64,000 nucleotides of DNA from Bryobacter sp. (GCA_022843625.1 JALHNH010000035.1:1-64000); one strand, 5' to 3'; shown: positions 48,800 through 58,124, counted from the first letter of the stretch. Numbers and translations: made by a program. Notes: generated by a model from the sequence alone, not told the origin.

Positions 48800-50237
48800 G
48801 CAGCCCCAGTGCCAGCGCATTCCAGGCAAAGATATCACCTGTCCTTGAGTACAGCGTTGTCTTGAACGCCGTAGCATATTGCAAACGCCCCGCCGCCACC
48901 CGGTAAGGAGGCAATTCATCGATCACCCGGCCCGCCGGATCGATACTTGCCGTGAATCCGTCGTTGGTTGGGCGAAGCAGCCAGCGTTCATTCTCAGCTG
49001 CTCTCATTCGGGCCAGCATCAGGTGCTGATCCCGCGCTGCAGACTTGCCGAAGTACCCATCATTAGTCAAGTTCACCAGCACCTCGGCTCCGCGGGAAAC
49101 ATAAGCCCGAACATGATGCGGAAAGGCCGATTCATAGCAGATAAAAACCCCGAGCTTTCCCGCCGGAGTGCCAAATACCTTAAGGTCGGTACCAGGCTGA
49201 AACGTCCCTGCCTCCTGCGAAACCTTACCGACTATGGCGTTGAAAACCGGAGGCACAAATTCGCCAAACGGAACCAGATTCATTTTGTCGTAGGTCCCGC
49301 CAGGATCACCTGTCGCCGTCAGCAGTTGTGCGGTATTGAAGGGGTTTCCGTCCTTGTCGAAGCGAACGGTCCCGAACAAAAACGGAGCCTCACTGATCCT
49401 TGCCAGGCTGGATACCTGATTGCGAAACGCAGCGTCCGTCTCATAGTAAAGACTCGCCGGAACCTCGGGCCAAAGCAGCAGGGAAGGCCTGCGGTGTGTC
49501 CGGTCCAGTGCGCCGTTGAGTGTAATCCGCGCCAGTTTGTCGTAGACCTCGTGGATCTGAACATCGGTCATCCGTCCGTCCTCTGGAATGTTTGGTTGAA
49601 CCACCAGCGCATTCATGTCTCCAGCCTTGACCTCAGGCAAACCCGGCAGCAGGTAAAGCACCAGCAACGGCGTACACCACGCTAGCTGCATGCGATCCCA
49701 CCGCAGATACCAGGACGCAACAGAAGCCGACAATAGAGCAAACACGAAGCTCACCCCATAGACTCCAAAAATGGGAGCCAGCTTCATCGGAATACCCATA
49801 TCGGTCCCGGCGTTACCCAATAGCAGCCAGGTGAAGCCAAGTTCCGCATGGGTTCGTTCGAGCCCAACGTAGAGCAGGGCTAGCGCTGGGGGTGCCCAGC
49901 GAACACCAAATAGATAGCTCGAAGCAGTCGAGAAGATGCCCATGTGCAATCCCTTTGCCAGAGCGAAGAGCACGAACAGGAGGGTTGCCAGCCACCCCGG
50001 CATTCCGCCATGTTGGGCTAATGTTTCGCGGATCCAGTAGCACGTGCCACCCCACTGAATGATGCCGGCCAACCATCCCATCAGAAAGCGTTGCCGGGCA
50101 GAGTACTCCTCAGCTGCCGCAATCATCAGCGGCGTCAGGGCGAATGGTGCAAAGAATGTCAAGGATGGAGCCGGTTGAATCAAAACCATTAGCAGCCCGG
50201 TTGCAACTGCCAGGATGTACTTAGCTTGAAGCTTCAT
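48762..50237 (-). CDS. lnt: Apolipoprotein N-acyltransferase
   Basis: A 491-residue inner-membrane enzyme that adds the third acyl chain to lipoproteins. Six or so N-terminal helices (KYILAVATGLLMVLIQPAPS and so on), then a nitrilase-type periplasmic domain with the catalytic triad: Glu in LLLWPEVPASLYY, Lys in DKMNLVPFGEFVPP and Cys in GVFICYESAFPHH. A last helix (IFAWNALALGLLSLLVARWL) closes the protein. All catalytic residues are present. It overlaps lipA by 17 bases and is probably co-transcribed with lipA and the SPOR gene. Confidence 0.93.
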   Translation of the reverse strand: MKLQAKYILAVATGLLMVLIQPAPSLTFFAPFALTPLMIAAAEEYSARQRFLMGWLAGIIQWGGTCYWIRETLAQHGGMPGWLATLLFVLFALAKGLHMGIFSTASSYLFGVRWAPPALALLYVGLERTHAELGFTWLLLGNAGTDMGIPMKLAPIFGVYGVSFVFALLSASVASWYLRWDRMQLAWCTPLLVLYLLPGLPEVKAGDMNALVVQPNIPEDGRMTDVQIHEVYDKLARITLNGALDRTHRRPSLLLWPEVPASLYYETDAAFRNQVSSLARISEAPFLFGTVRFDKDGNPFNTAQLLTATGDPGGTYDKMNLVPFGEFVPPVFNAIVGKVSQEAGTFQPGTDLKVFGTPAGKLGVFICYESAFPHHVRAYVSRGAEVLVNLTNDGYFGKSAARDQHLMLARMRAAENERWLLRPTNDGFTASIDPAGRVIDELPPYRVAAGRLQYATAFKTTLYSRTGDIFAWNALALGLLSLLVARWLDSR

Positions 50238-51114
50238 GGGCTACCAGATCAGCCATATAACTGGATCTCACGAAGGGTCCTGCGAACACTGCGCGAAATC
50301 CGATTGACTCACCATAGGCCTTCCATTCTTCGTATTCTGCTGGTTGGACATAGCGAGCCACCTTGCGATTGCGCCTTGTCGGCTGCAGGTATTGTCCGAT
50401 CGTTGCTATGTCTGCAAGACCCTTCTGCCGGATGTCTCTCATCAATTGCCGAACCTCTTCATGAGTTTCCCCAAGCCCTACCATGAGGCCCGACTTGGTC
50501 AGGATCTCGGGATGCGACGCCTTGGCATATCGCAATACTCTCAGGCTCTGCTCATAATGAGCCTGGGGTCTGACACGACTGTAGAGCCTTGAGACTGTCT
50601 CCATATTGTGGTTGTAGACGTTTGGCCCTGAGGCAAGAACGCGTTCCACGGCTTCAAGGTCGCCGTTGAAGTCAGGGGTGAGTGTTTCCACCTGCGCATC
50701 AGGCAAAGCTCTCTTGACGGCGGCAACTGTGAGAGCCCAATGCGCGGAACCGCCGTCGGGTAGATCATCTCGATTTACGCTCGTCAGAACTACGTATCTC
50801 AAACGCATGGTCGCCGCCTGGGCTGCGACGTTTTCAGGTTCGCTGGAATCCAGCTCATGCGGGTGTTTCGCTTTAGGAACGCTGCAGAAGGAACATCCCC
50901 GAGTGCAGAGGTCTCCCAAAAGCATGAACGTAGCGGCTCCTCTTGAGAAGCATTCATGAATGTTGGGGCATCTCGCCGACTCACAAACCGTATGAAGATG
51001 CAGTCCGCGTAGCTCGCGTTTGAGCGCAGTTACGGCCTGATACTCGGATTGAGATTTGCGTAAAAAATCAGGCAGCCGGGGTTGAGCCGGCTGCTTCTCG
51101 ATTTGGACGAGCAT
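50221..51114 (-). CDS. lipA: Lipoyl synthase
   Basis: A 297-residue radical-SAM enzyme that inserts two sulfurs into octanoyl groups. Auxiliary-cluster cysteines in CESARCPNIHECFSRGAATF; radical-SAM CxxxCxxC in LGDLCTRGCSFCSVPKAKHP; VLTSVNRDDLPDGGSAHW and the C-terminal RSSY motif (FVRSSYMADLV) are all present. Length is normal. Start ATG 51114 lies nine bases after the SPOR-gene stop, and it overlaps lnt downstream. LipB is not in this window. Confidence 0.95.
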   Translation of the reverse strand: MLVQIEKQPAQPRLPDFLRKSQSEYQAVTALKRELRGLHLHTVCESARCPNIHECFSRGAATFMLLGDLCTRGCSFCSVPKAKHPHELDSSEPENVAAQAATMRLRYVVLTSVNRDDLPDGGSAHWALTVAAVKRALPDAQVETLTPDFNGDLEAVERVLASGPNVYNHNMETVSRLYSRVRPQAHYEQSLRVLRYAKASHPEILTKSGLMVGLGETHEEVRQLMRDIRQKGLADIATIGQYLQPTRRNRKVARYVQPAEYEEWKAYGESIGFRAVFAGPFVRSSYMADLVAHEASS

Positions 51115-51123
51115 GTATCTAGT

Positions 51124-51708
51124 TTAGTAGCTGCGAGGGAAGGGCTTGAATCCGAGCGCATCCAACTCACCACGGGTCTTGCCTTGTTCCGACTTCTGGA
51201 TGGGTCCTACGAGGACTCGGAAGATGTTGTCTTTCTCCGTCGGCGCAATCCAGATGTCAAATCCTTTACCCTTGAGAACCTTGGCTACGACATCCGCTTC
51301 CGCTCGCCCAACAGCGGCTACCTGAAGGAAGAGACTTCCCTTTGGCGGCTCACCAGACTTGGATGAAGCGGCAGGGACAGGAGCCGGCTTGGGTTCGGCC
51401 TTCTTTGGTTCGGGTGCCTTCTCAACAGGCTTTTCCTTTTCAACTGGAACGGGCTTTACAACGACCGGTTCTCCAGCGGCGCTTGACTTGCCGGCGCTCT
51501 TGTCGATGATGATCGGGCTTGGAGCTGGGCTTGTGTCAGTTGCTTTCCGTGCACTCGCGACCTCGGGTGTGGCTGGCGAGGAATTCTTTCCGAGGATGTA
51601 TCCCATGACAAAGAACACCCCAAGAAGTACAACTACTATGAAGAAAACACTCAGTAACTGGCGGTTTCCAAGGACAAGCTCGAACTCGCCTTCTTCGTTG
51701 CGTGGCAT
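51124..51708 (-). CDS. SPOR-domain membrane protein
   Basis: A 194-residue single-pass protein: helix LLSVFFIVVVLLGVFFVMGY at about 19-40, a long Pro/Lys/Glu-rich linker (VEKEKPVEKAPEPKKAEPKP) and a C-terminal SPOR domain (SLFLQVAAVGRAEADVVAKV, FDIWIAPTEKDNIFRVLVGP). SPOR domains bind denuded septal peptidoglycan, so a role in division or cell-wall remodelling is likely. It probably leads the SPOR-lipA-lnt operon. Confidence 0.88.
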   Translation of the reverse strand: MPRNEEGEFELVLGNRQLLSVFFIVVVLLGVFFVMGYILGKNSSPATPEVASARKATDTSPAPSPIIIDKSAGKSSAAGEPVVVKPVPVEKEKPVEKAPEPKKAEPKPAPVPAASSKSGEPPKGSLFLQVAAVGRAEADVVAKVLKGKGFDIWIAPTEKDNIFRVLVGPIQKSEQGKTRGELDALGFKPFPRSY

Positions 51709-51771
51709 ATGACTAGGGTATAACGGCGAGCAACCATTTTGGGGAACAATGTTTCGGGAGATAATTCGAAG

Positions 51772-52209
51772 ATGATGGTCGAACAGTTGAAGGCATGGAT
51801 GACGTCCGGCAAAACCATGCCTGTCTGCAAATTGGTCGGGATGGAAGTGGATTGCGTCGAAGAAGGTCTCTCGAAGTGTTCGATGGTGGCCTCCTCAAAA
51901 CACTGGAATCCTTTTGGAACTGTACATGGCGGTATCCTCTGCGATCTTGCTGACCTGACGATGGGCATGGCCTTCTTCACCACACTCAATGAAGGCGAAG
52001 CATTGGCAACGATTGAATTGAAGATCAACTTTTTGCGCCCGGCTCGGGAAGGGAAGCTGAGCGCAGAGGCTAAGGTGATGCACCGGGGCCGCTCGACGGG
52101 GTTTGTCGAATGCGTAGTCAACGATGAGGCCGGCAAGTTGATAGCGAAGGCGTCCTCCACTTGCATGGTGGTCAGGGATGAGCGTGCGGCGGCGGTTTTT
52201 CAATGCTAG
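51772..52209 (+). CDS. PaaI/YdiI-type hotdog thioesterase
   Basis: About 145 residues; ATG 51772 or 51775 is chosen over the upstream TTG 51739. The hotdog motif is HWNPFGTVHGGILCDLADLT, with Asn, His-Gly-Gly and the acidic residue on the central helix, followed by ATIELKINFLRPAREGKL. It probably hydrolyses an acyl-CoA in the cytoplasm. Stop and next start overlap by seven bases, so it is coupled to the GNAT gene. Confidence 0.88.
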   Translation: MMVEQLKAWMTSGKTMPVCKLVGMEVDCVEEGLSKCSMVASSKHWNPFGTVHGGILCDLADLTMGMAFFTTLNEGEALATIELKINFLRPAREGKLSAEAKVMHRGRSTGFVECVVNDEAGKLIAKASSTCMVVRDERAAAVFQC

Positions 52210-52706
52210 TTCGAAAGGCTCGAGTCGAGGATGGGGTTGCGATTGCGGCAATTGCCGAGACCGTTCGCTACCGAGCGGGGGAGGCTGATCCCACCAGGGG
52301 CTACCTTGTTTTTGTGGGAACACCCGAGGACTACTCACGCCGTCTTGAAGTGAACAGCACCAGCTACGTTGCTGAGGTTGACAGCAAAGTTGTTGGTTTT
52401 CTGCTCACCACTCCGAGTTCAGAAGACACAGCCACACACATCGCCAGTAGCCTAATCTTTAGTGACAATGCACTGCTGGTCGATCAGATCGGAGTGTTGC
52501 CTGAATTTCGTGCTGCAAAAGCGATGTTTGGCACTATGATCGAAGAAGTACAGCCTAAGAGGATCACGGCTTGTATTATGCATGGCCCTCTGTTCAACAA
52601 GCGGAGTGTTGGATTTTTTAAGGGCAAATGCGGATTCCGGTGCATCGGTGAGTATGACGAAGGCGATGGATTCTTATGGGGGATTTATGAGTGGAAAGCT
52701 TGCTAG
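52203..52706 (+). CDS. GNAT-family acetyltransferase
   Basis: A 167-residue N-acetyltransferase. Typical start LVRKARVEDGVAIAAIAETV, central strand SYVAEVDSKVVGFLLT, acetyl-CoA-binding region LVDQIGVLPEFRAAKAMFGT (the usual R/Q-x-x-G-x-G/A is degenerate), then NKRSVGFFKGKCGFRCIGEY. Substrate unknown. Its end overlaps the start of the PQQ-type dehydrogenase gene by 20 bases. Confidence 0.8.
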   Translation: MLVRKARVEDGVAIAAIAETVRYRAGEADPTRGYLVFVGTPEDYSRRLEVNSTSYVAEVDSKVVGFLLTTPSSEDTATHIASSLIFSDNALLVDQIGVLPEFRAAKAMFGTMIEEVQPKRITACIMHGPLFNKRSVGFFKGKCGFRCIGEYDEGDGFLWGIYEWKAC

Positions 52707-54459
52707 TTGCTTCTTCCTGATGGTACTTGTTGCCAGCCCACAGGTGAGGCTGGAGCGAATCGCAACGACGATCTCTCTTTGCACCGACATTCAAAGCGCC
52801 CGCGACGGAAGCGGGCGCTTGTTTTTGGTCCGTCAGGATGGGACGATCGCCATCTGGCGGGATGGCCAGGTGTTGCAGCGTCCGTTTCTGGATATACGGT
52901 CCAGGCTGAGCACCGGAGGGGAGCGCGGTTTGTTGGGGCTGGCCTTTCCGCCCAACTACAAGGACAAGAAATGGTTCTATGTGAACTACACCGACCGGAG
53001 CGGAGCAACTGTGATTGCCCGATATCAACTGGTTGGCACGGACCCCGATTTGGCAGATTCAGCTAATGAGCGGATCGTATTGACCATTCCGCAGCCCTTC
53101 CCCAACCACAATGGAGGCCAGATGCAATTTGGGCCTGACGGAATGATGTACATCGGCATGGGGGATGGGGGCAGTGCAAATGATCCGGAAGGCAACGGGC
53201 AGAACAACCGGGCACTGCTGGGAAAGATGCTTCGCATTGATACCGAATCGAATCTGGCTCGATATGAGATTCCGGCGGACAATCCTTTCGTCAGCAATGC
53301 TAATTACCGGCCTGAGATCTGGGCAACGGGGATGCGAAACCCGTGGCGATTCAGCTTTGACCGCAGCACGGGGGATATGTACATCGCTGATGTGGGGCAG
53401 AACCGGTTTGAGGAGATCAACTTTCAGCCGGCCGCAAGTAAAGAGGGGGAGAACTATGGCTGGGTGACGATGGAGGGGAATGAGTGTGTGCGGGCCGGAT
53501 GCAACCGAGCTGGCCTGACCTTGCCCGTTTGGGTGTACCCGCGAAGTGAAGGCTTGTCGGTGACTGGAGGCTATGTCTATCGCGGTGCCTACTACTATGG
53601 GGATTTTGTAACGGGCAAGATGTGGGCGCTTCGGAGGCAGGGGAGCTCCTGGGTGAATGAGTTGGTGTTTGATGGAGGGCGTTCCTTTGGAATTTCCACT
53701 TTTGGTCTCGATGAGGCCGGAGAGTTGTATGTCGCCAACTATGGCACTGGAGAGGTGTTTCGGGTGGTGCTGCCGACCTTTAGCAGGGCTGGGGTTGTTA
53801 GCGCTTCGAGCTTCAGCCCTGGGATGACTGCCGGGGCTTTGATGACTGTCTTTACACGTGGTGTTCTGGGAAGCAATGGGACTTTTGTTGCTGGTTCGTT
53901 GCCTCTGCCCCGGAGTCTAGGCGGGGTTCAAGTGAGGGTGAACGGGAACACGGTGCCGCTGCTGGCTGTGGTTCGAAATGGCGATAGCGAGCAGGTGAAT
54001 TTTCAAGCGCCCTGGGATTTGCAACCAGGGTCGAGCGCCCGGTTGCAGGTTGGAGCGAGCGAGGCAGTTGAAGTTCCCGTCGTCGAGGTGGCTCCGGGTG
54101 TTTTTGGTTTGAACGCTACGGATGCCCTGCTGATTCGGGCTTCCGATTTCAGTCTGGTGAGCGGCGGAATTCGACGTGGTGAGAGCTATGTTCTCTACGC
54201 CAGCGGACTTGGACTGATGGACTTGCCGGTTGCTGCTGGTGAGGCTTTAGGTCAGGCAACCCGGATTCGAAGGACTGCCAGTTTGAGGATTGGCGGCGTG
54301 GTTTGTGACATTGAGTATGCCGGAGCAGCGCCTGGCTTCGTTGGCGTATATCAGGTGAATTTTCGCCCGAGTGCTGGCGTACCTTCTGGCTCGCAGGATT
54401 TGCTGCTGACAATCGACAGTTTTGATGCGCCTGTGCGAAAGGTTCTCATTACTCCTTAG
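52687..54459 (+). CDS. PQQ-dependent sugar dehydrogenase fused to a Solibacter-type C-terminal domain
   Basis: About 590 residues from ATG 52687 (signal peptide MSGKLASCFFLMVLVASPQ). The first 360 residues are a glucose/sorbosone-dehydrogenase propeller: GERGLLGLAFPPNYKDKKWF, NHNGGQMQFGPDGMMYIGMG, ATGMRNPWRFSFDRSTGDMY, ADVGQNRFEEIN, GENYGWVTMEG. The rest (RAGVVSASSFSPGMTAGALM, VQVRVNGNTVPLLAVV, QVNFQAPWDL, SYVLYASGLGLMD) is the two-part Ig-like TIGR03437 domain found mainly in Solibacter and relatives, probably a surface or adhesion module. Periplasmic or cell-surface sugar oxidation is inferred. Confidence 0.9.
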   Translation: MSGKLASCFFLMVLVASPQVRLERIATTISLCTDIQSARDGSGRLFLVRQDGTIAIWRDGQVLQRPFLDIRSRLSTGGERGLLGLAFPPNYKDKKWFYVNYTDRSGATVIARYQLVGTDPDLADSANERIVLTIPQPFPNHNGGQMQFGPDGMMYIGMGDGGSANDPEGNGQNNRALLGKMLRIDTESNLARYEIPADNPFVSNANYRPEIWATGMRNPWRFSFDRSTGDMYIADVGQNRFEEINFQPAASKEGENYGWVTMEGNECVRAGCNRAGLTLPVWVYPRSEGLSVTGGYVYRGAYYYGDFVTGKMWALRRQGSSWVNELVFDGGRSFGISTFGLDEAGELYVANYGTGEVFRVVLPTFSRAGVVSASSFSPGMTAGALMTVFTRGVLGSNGTFVAGSLPLPRSLGGVQVRVNGNTVPLLAVVRNGDSEQVNFQAPWDLQPGSSARLQVGASEAVEVPVVEVAPGVFGLNATDALLIRASDFSLVSGGIRRGESYVLYASGLGLMDLPVAAGEALGQATRIRRTASLRIGGVVCDIEYAGAAPGFVGVYQVNFRPSAGVPSGSQDLLLTIDSFDAPVRKVLITP

Positions 54460-54814
54460 CCCAGCCGGGGAAGGGTTTGAGGGTGGCGCAGGTGGGGGTG
54501 CCGTCTTTGGCTGTTCCGGGTAGTTTGATGACGACGGATTCGTCCGTGATTTCGGTTGGCAACTGGACTTTGAGGCGACGGCGAATCTCTGTATCGTGCT
54601 GGCCAGCTGAGCCTCCGATGTCGATGTAAACGAATTTGCCGCCGGCCGGGCCTTGCACGAGTGGGCCGCGCAGGGCGTCGAGGGTAAAGTCAAAGCTAAG
54701 GTCTTTGCCTTTGGATCGCTGCTTTTGCAGGACGGTGTAATCGTTGCCCTTGCCGGATTGGAGGGCATAGTCAATGCCTGGGGGTGGCGAGAGGATGGTT
54801 ATCTTCAGTTTCAT
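54449..54814 (-). CDS. DUF5990-like protein
   Basis: A 121-residue cytoplasmic protein: MKLKITILSPPPGIDYALQS, VLQKQRSKGKDLSFDFTLDA, PLVQGPAGGKFVYIDIGG and RRLKVQLPTEIT. The 'F.GPfvhGPpg.rFvYi..G' pattern is that of DUF5990, a family without known function. Overlaps both neighbours slightly (11 bases with the convergent dehydrogenase, four with the upstream phosphoesterase), so it belongs to the operon of the latter. Confidence 0.7.
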   Translation of the reverse strand: MKLKITILSPPPGIDYALQSGKGNDYTVLQKQRSKGKDLSFDFTLDALRGPLVQGPAGGKFVYIDIGGSAGQHDTEIRRRLKVQLPTEITDESVVIKLPGTAKDGTPTCATLKPFPGWAKE

Positions 54815-57357
54815 TTGCGCTCGCGTGCTTCGTCATCAATGTCGATGGAGAGGGGTGAGAAAGCAGTGTTCTTTGGGGCAGGGTAGGGAGTGTTCCAGCC
54901 TTTGATCTGACCCCAGATGATGCGGTTGAGCTTTTCGGTTGGGGCGGCGTCTGGGACATCGAAATTCATTTTCGCAGAGTCGATTGCCGCTTTGCGGGCG
55001 GGGCCGTTGAGTGCGCTCACCTTTGGGTTTGTTTCGAAAAGATCCTGTTTGGGGATCTCGGCGGTGAAGGGGGTGAGATCGGCTTTGCTTGTGAAGCTGT
55101 TGCGCATGTCGTGGGCGATCAGATCGAAGAGCGACATTGTGGGCAAGCCGAGGATGAGCTCGATGGACTTGAGCATCGACTGGTGAGCGTAGAAGGTGGA
55201 ATCGATGTGGCCCCGGCGGGCGTAGGGGCTGGCGACGAATGCAGTGGTGCGGTGGCCGTCGACGTGATCAACACCGTTTTGTGCGTCGTCTTCCACTACA
55301 AAAATTGCCATTTTGGCCCAGAATTTAGATTTGGTGAGGCCTTCGACGATCTGGCCGAGGGCGAGGTCGTTGTCGGCGACCATGGCTTTGGCGCTGGAGG
55401 CACCGGGGGAAGCCCCGTTGGTGTGGTTGGAGGGAAGCTGGAGTAGGATCAGGTTTGGCATTTTGCCTTCCTGCTCATAGCGCTTGAGATCGGCGAGGAA
55501 GATCTGGGCGCGGGCGACGTCGGGAATCGCGGTTGAGTAAGCAGGGAAGTTGGTGGCGAGGATCTTGTTTAGCGGCTCGATGGGGGCGACGGTATTCCAC
55601 ATTTTGGTGAAGTCGGCACCGGCTTTCCAATCTTTGAGCAAGTCGGCGCGAGATTTGCCGGGGGCGCGATTGGAACCAGCGTATTCGCCGTAGACTTTGA
55701 CGGATTTGCCTTTGGCGAGGGCATAGTCCCAGATGAAGCCGCCGGAGGAGTAGGCCATGGGGTCTGAGCCGTCGAAGGGGTAGCTGCGGCCCTGATAACC
55801 AGGCCAGAGGGCGTACTCGACTTCATTGGCCTGAGTCACCCACTGGTGGCCATCGGCGCTGTTGCCGCCGGTGGCGAAGAAGTTGTCGAGTAGGACAAAC
55901 TGCTCGGCGAGTTTGTGCTGGTTGGGGGTGACGTCGCGGCCGAACATGGTGAGCGAGGGATCACTGTTACCTTTGGCGATGTCGCCGAGGACCTGGTCGT
56001 AGGTGCGGTTCTCTTTGATGATGTAGATGACGTGCTCGATCGTGGAAGGCTCGCCGGAGCGATCCGGGATGGGGAGCGGCGTTGCGTTGCGGTTGGCGAT
56101 GCGGGTTTCGGTGGCGGAACCGGCGAGGCGCATATGGTTGTTCTCGGCAACGGCAGTGGTGTAGCTGGCGAGTTGGGCCTTGTCGGGAGTTTCGATGACG
56201 GCGACCGAACCACGATAGGAGTGGACGAAGCGCTTGGCTGGGGCGTCGCGCCAGGCGGAGCCGGGGCCGAGGAGGGAGGTGACCGCGATGTGGGTGCCGG
56301 CGGGGTTGAGGGCGATTCCGTTGGGATACCAGCCGGTGGGCATGAGGCCTTGCAGTTTGCCGGTGGTGGCGTCGACGACGGCGATGGCGTTGATGCCACC
56401 GCAGGCTACGTAGAGGGTTTTGCCGGTGGGGTCTATGGCGAGGGCGGTGGGGGCGATGCCACGGACTTTTTCCGAGAAGGGCTGGAGGTTGATGGTGAGA
56501 GCGGGGAGGTTGGTTTTGGTGTCGATGACGCTGACGCTCTCGCTATTGCCATTGGCGACATAGAGGCGGTTTGATGCCTGGTGCCAGGCGAGGCCGGTGG
56601 GGTGGAGACCCACGGGGATGGTGTGGGTGGCTTTGCCGGTGGTGAGGTCGATGCGGGTGAGGGTTCCGGTAGAGGCGATGCCGCGAGCGTCAACAGTTAC
56701 TTTTTCGGTTGGCTTCTGGATTGGGGAGGCGAAGAGTTCCTTATCTTTGGGAGGACGGCCGCCGAGGTTGCTGGTGTAGGCGACGGTGGCGTCGCTGTTG
56801 ATGACACTTGCGAAGGGGGCGATGCCGGTTTCGACGTGGTGAATGGCTTTGTTTGTGTCGAGGTCGATTACGGCCAGTTTGTTCTCCCAGATGAGGGGCA
56901 CGACGGCGCGGTTTTTTGCTGTGGCGATGGCTCCGGGCAGGAAGGAGCCGAGACCTTCGGCAATGGGTTTGATGGTTGCATCCTGGATTGTGGCGAGGCG
57001 TGCTTTGACGGGGCCCGAGCCTGCACGGGCGGAATTTGCGGCGTAGACCTTCTGGGTTACAGGATCGACGGTAAGGGATTGGGGGCCGGGCGCGCCGCCG
57101 TGGGAGATGCGCTCGCGTATTTCGTTCTTTTTCCAGTCGAGACGGTAGATGTCACTGGCGTGGAGGACCCAGAGATCGGATTCGCCGGCCCACTGGGCAC
57201 CGTAGACTCGGCCTTGGAAAACGCTGGGGACGCCGGCAGGGGTGATGGCCTGACGGGTGGTGATGATGCCGGGGTCGGTGACAGAGCGGACGGGTTGGCT
57301 GAGAGTTTGCGCCAGAAGCGTGATGGGCAGCAGAACGAAGAGCATCGATTTAGACAT
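54811..57357 (-). CDS. Secreted YncE-type propeller fused to phosphoesterase (AcpA-like)
   Basis: About 848 residues from ATG 57357 (signal peptide MSKSMLFVLLPITLLAQTLS). Residues about 30-390 form a YncE/YVTN propeller with repeats such as NRLYVANGNSESVSVIDTKT and KTLYVACGGINAIAVVD. The C-terminal half is an alkaline-phosphatase-fold phosphoesterase: HVIYIIKENRTYDQVLGDI, FFATGGNSADGHQWVTQANE, DNDLALGQIVEGLTKSKFW, FVVEDDAQNGVDHVDGHRT and ASPYARRGHID. These are the metal and nucleophile regions of the AcpA/phospholipase-C family, apparently intact. Periplasmic phosphate scavenging is likely. Confidence 0.88.
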   Translation of the reverse strand: MSKSMLFVLLPITLLAQTLSQPVRSVTDPGIITTRQAITPAGVPSVFQGRVYGAQWAGESDLWVLHASDIYRLDWKKNEIRERISHGGAPGPQSLTVDPVTQKVYAANSARAGSGPVKARLATIQDATIKPIAEGLGSFLPGAIATAKNRAVVPLIWENKLAVIDLDTNKAIHHVETGIAPFASVINSDATVAYTSNLGGRPPKDKELFASPIQKPTEKVTVDARGIASTGTLTRIDLTTGKATHTIPVGLHPTGLAWHQASNRLYVANGNSESVSVIDTKTNLPALTINLQPFSEKVRGIAPTALAIDPTGKTLYVACGGINAIAVVDATTGKLQGLMPTGWYPNGIALNPAGTHIAVTSLLGPGSAWRDAPAKRFVHSYRGSVAVIETPDKAQLASYTTAVAENNHMRLAGSATETRIANRNATPLPIPDRSGEPSTIEHVIYIIKENRTYDQVLGDIAKGNSDPSLTMFGRDVTPNQHKLAEQFVLLDNFFATGGNSADGHQWVTQANEVEYALWPGYQGRSYPFDGSDPMAYSSGGFIWDYALAKGKSVKVYGEYAGSNRAPGKSRADLLKDWKAGADFTKMWNTVAPIEPLNKILATNFPAYSTAIPDVARAQIFLADLKRYEQEGKMPNLILLQLPSNHTNGASPGASSAKAMVADNDLALGQIVEGLTKSKFWAKMAIFVVEDDAQNGVDHVDGHRTTAFVASPYARRGHIDSTFYAHQSMLKSIELILGLPTMSLFDLIAHDMRNSFTSKADLTPFTAEIPKQDLFETNPKVSALNGPARKAAIDSAKMNFDVPDAAPTEKLNRIIWGQIKGWNTPYPAPKNTAFSPLSIDIDDEARERK

Positions 57358-57479
57358 GGGTATCTGACAGCATATCTGAGCGAGTGTTTTGATTCGATGA
57401 AAATCGGGAATGAATTGCATAGGTACGTAGAAGTCCTTTGCCAAGAATCCAGGATTCAAATGACCGTCTGGTATATTTG

Positions 57480-57505
57480 GGATCCTCACGCTTACGCATG
57501 GGGTT
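57480..57505. repeat. REP palindrome overlapping a gene's stop codon
   Basis: ggatcctcacgcttacgcat followed by ggggtt, the same palindrome as at 62931, 63585 and 63745 with one change in the left arm. It supplies the last codons and the TAA stop of the minus-strand gene 57492-58124, showing that it inserted into, or formed, that gene's 3' end. Confidence 0.8.
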
Positions 57506-58124
57506 GGGCGCCGGGGACGTGGGCTTCGATGATGGCTCGAGCTTCGGGGAGGAGGGCCATGAGACGGAGGGTAAGGAGGCCGGCGGTGGTTTTGGAGAGG
57601 TCTGTTTTGCGGATTTCGAGCATGGGGAAGGTGGCCGGGAGGTCCATCTTTTTGTCAAGCAGGTAGAGCTCGGTGTGGATGTCCAGGGCGAGGATGCGGT
57701 CTGTCTGGAGTTTCTGGAATTCGCGGAGGGCTTTGTCGGCGCGGCGCTCCTGTGCGGCACCGAGTTTGTGGATGCGCTCCATTTGGGTGAAGAAGATTTC
57801 GTTATTGGGTTCGTTTGACCAGCGGAGCTGGGCGTCGATTTCCATCTGGCGGGCACGGTCTACCTGGAAGAGGGCGAAGGCGTAACGTTCAAAGGCCTGG
57901 AGCTCGAGCTCGCCTTCGGGGAGGCATTGTTTGAGGAGTTTTGCTTTGAGGGCATCGTATTGGCTTCGTTCGTGCGGATTGTTTTCGAAGATGGTTGTGG
58001 GGTTGGCGGTGAGGCCGTGACGGGTGCTGTTGGCTGCGGATTTCGCCTGGCCTTCGGCGGTTTTTGGGCCTGTTGACTTCTTTGCGTTTTGCCTGTTGGC
58101 ATCGATTTGCGCTTGCGTTGACAT
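57492..58124 (-). CDS. Conserved 'STGPKT' family protein of unknown function
   Basis: About 210 residues from ATG 58124. The N-terminus MSTQAQIDANRQNAKKSTGP, with KTAEGQAKSAANSTRHGLTA, is the signature of a family common in Acidobacteria and Planctomycetes whose role is not known. The remainder is helical and charged (coiled-coil prediction by eye at about 80-150). The final residues PGAQPHA come from a REP element. A rho-independent-type terminator on the same strand lies 30 bases before the start codon. Upstream in-frame readthrough to 58334 is possible but would cross that hairpin. Confidence 0.75.
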   Translation of the reverse strand: MSTQAQIDANRQNAKKSTGPKTAEGQAKSAANSTRHGLTANPTTIFENNPHERSQYDALKAKLLKQCLPEGELELQAFERYAFALFQVDRARQMEIDAQLRWSNEPNNEIFFTQMERIHKLGAAQERRADKALREFQKLQTDRILALDIHTELYLLDKKMDLPATFPMLEIRKTDLSKTTAGLLTLRLMALLPEARAIIEAHVPGAQPHA

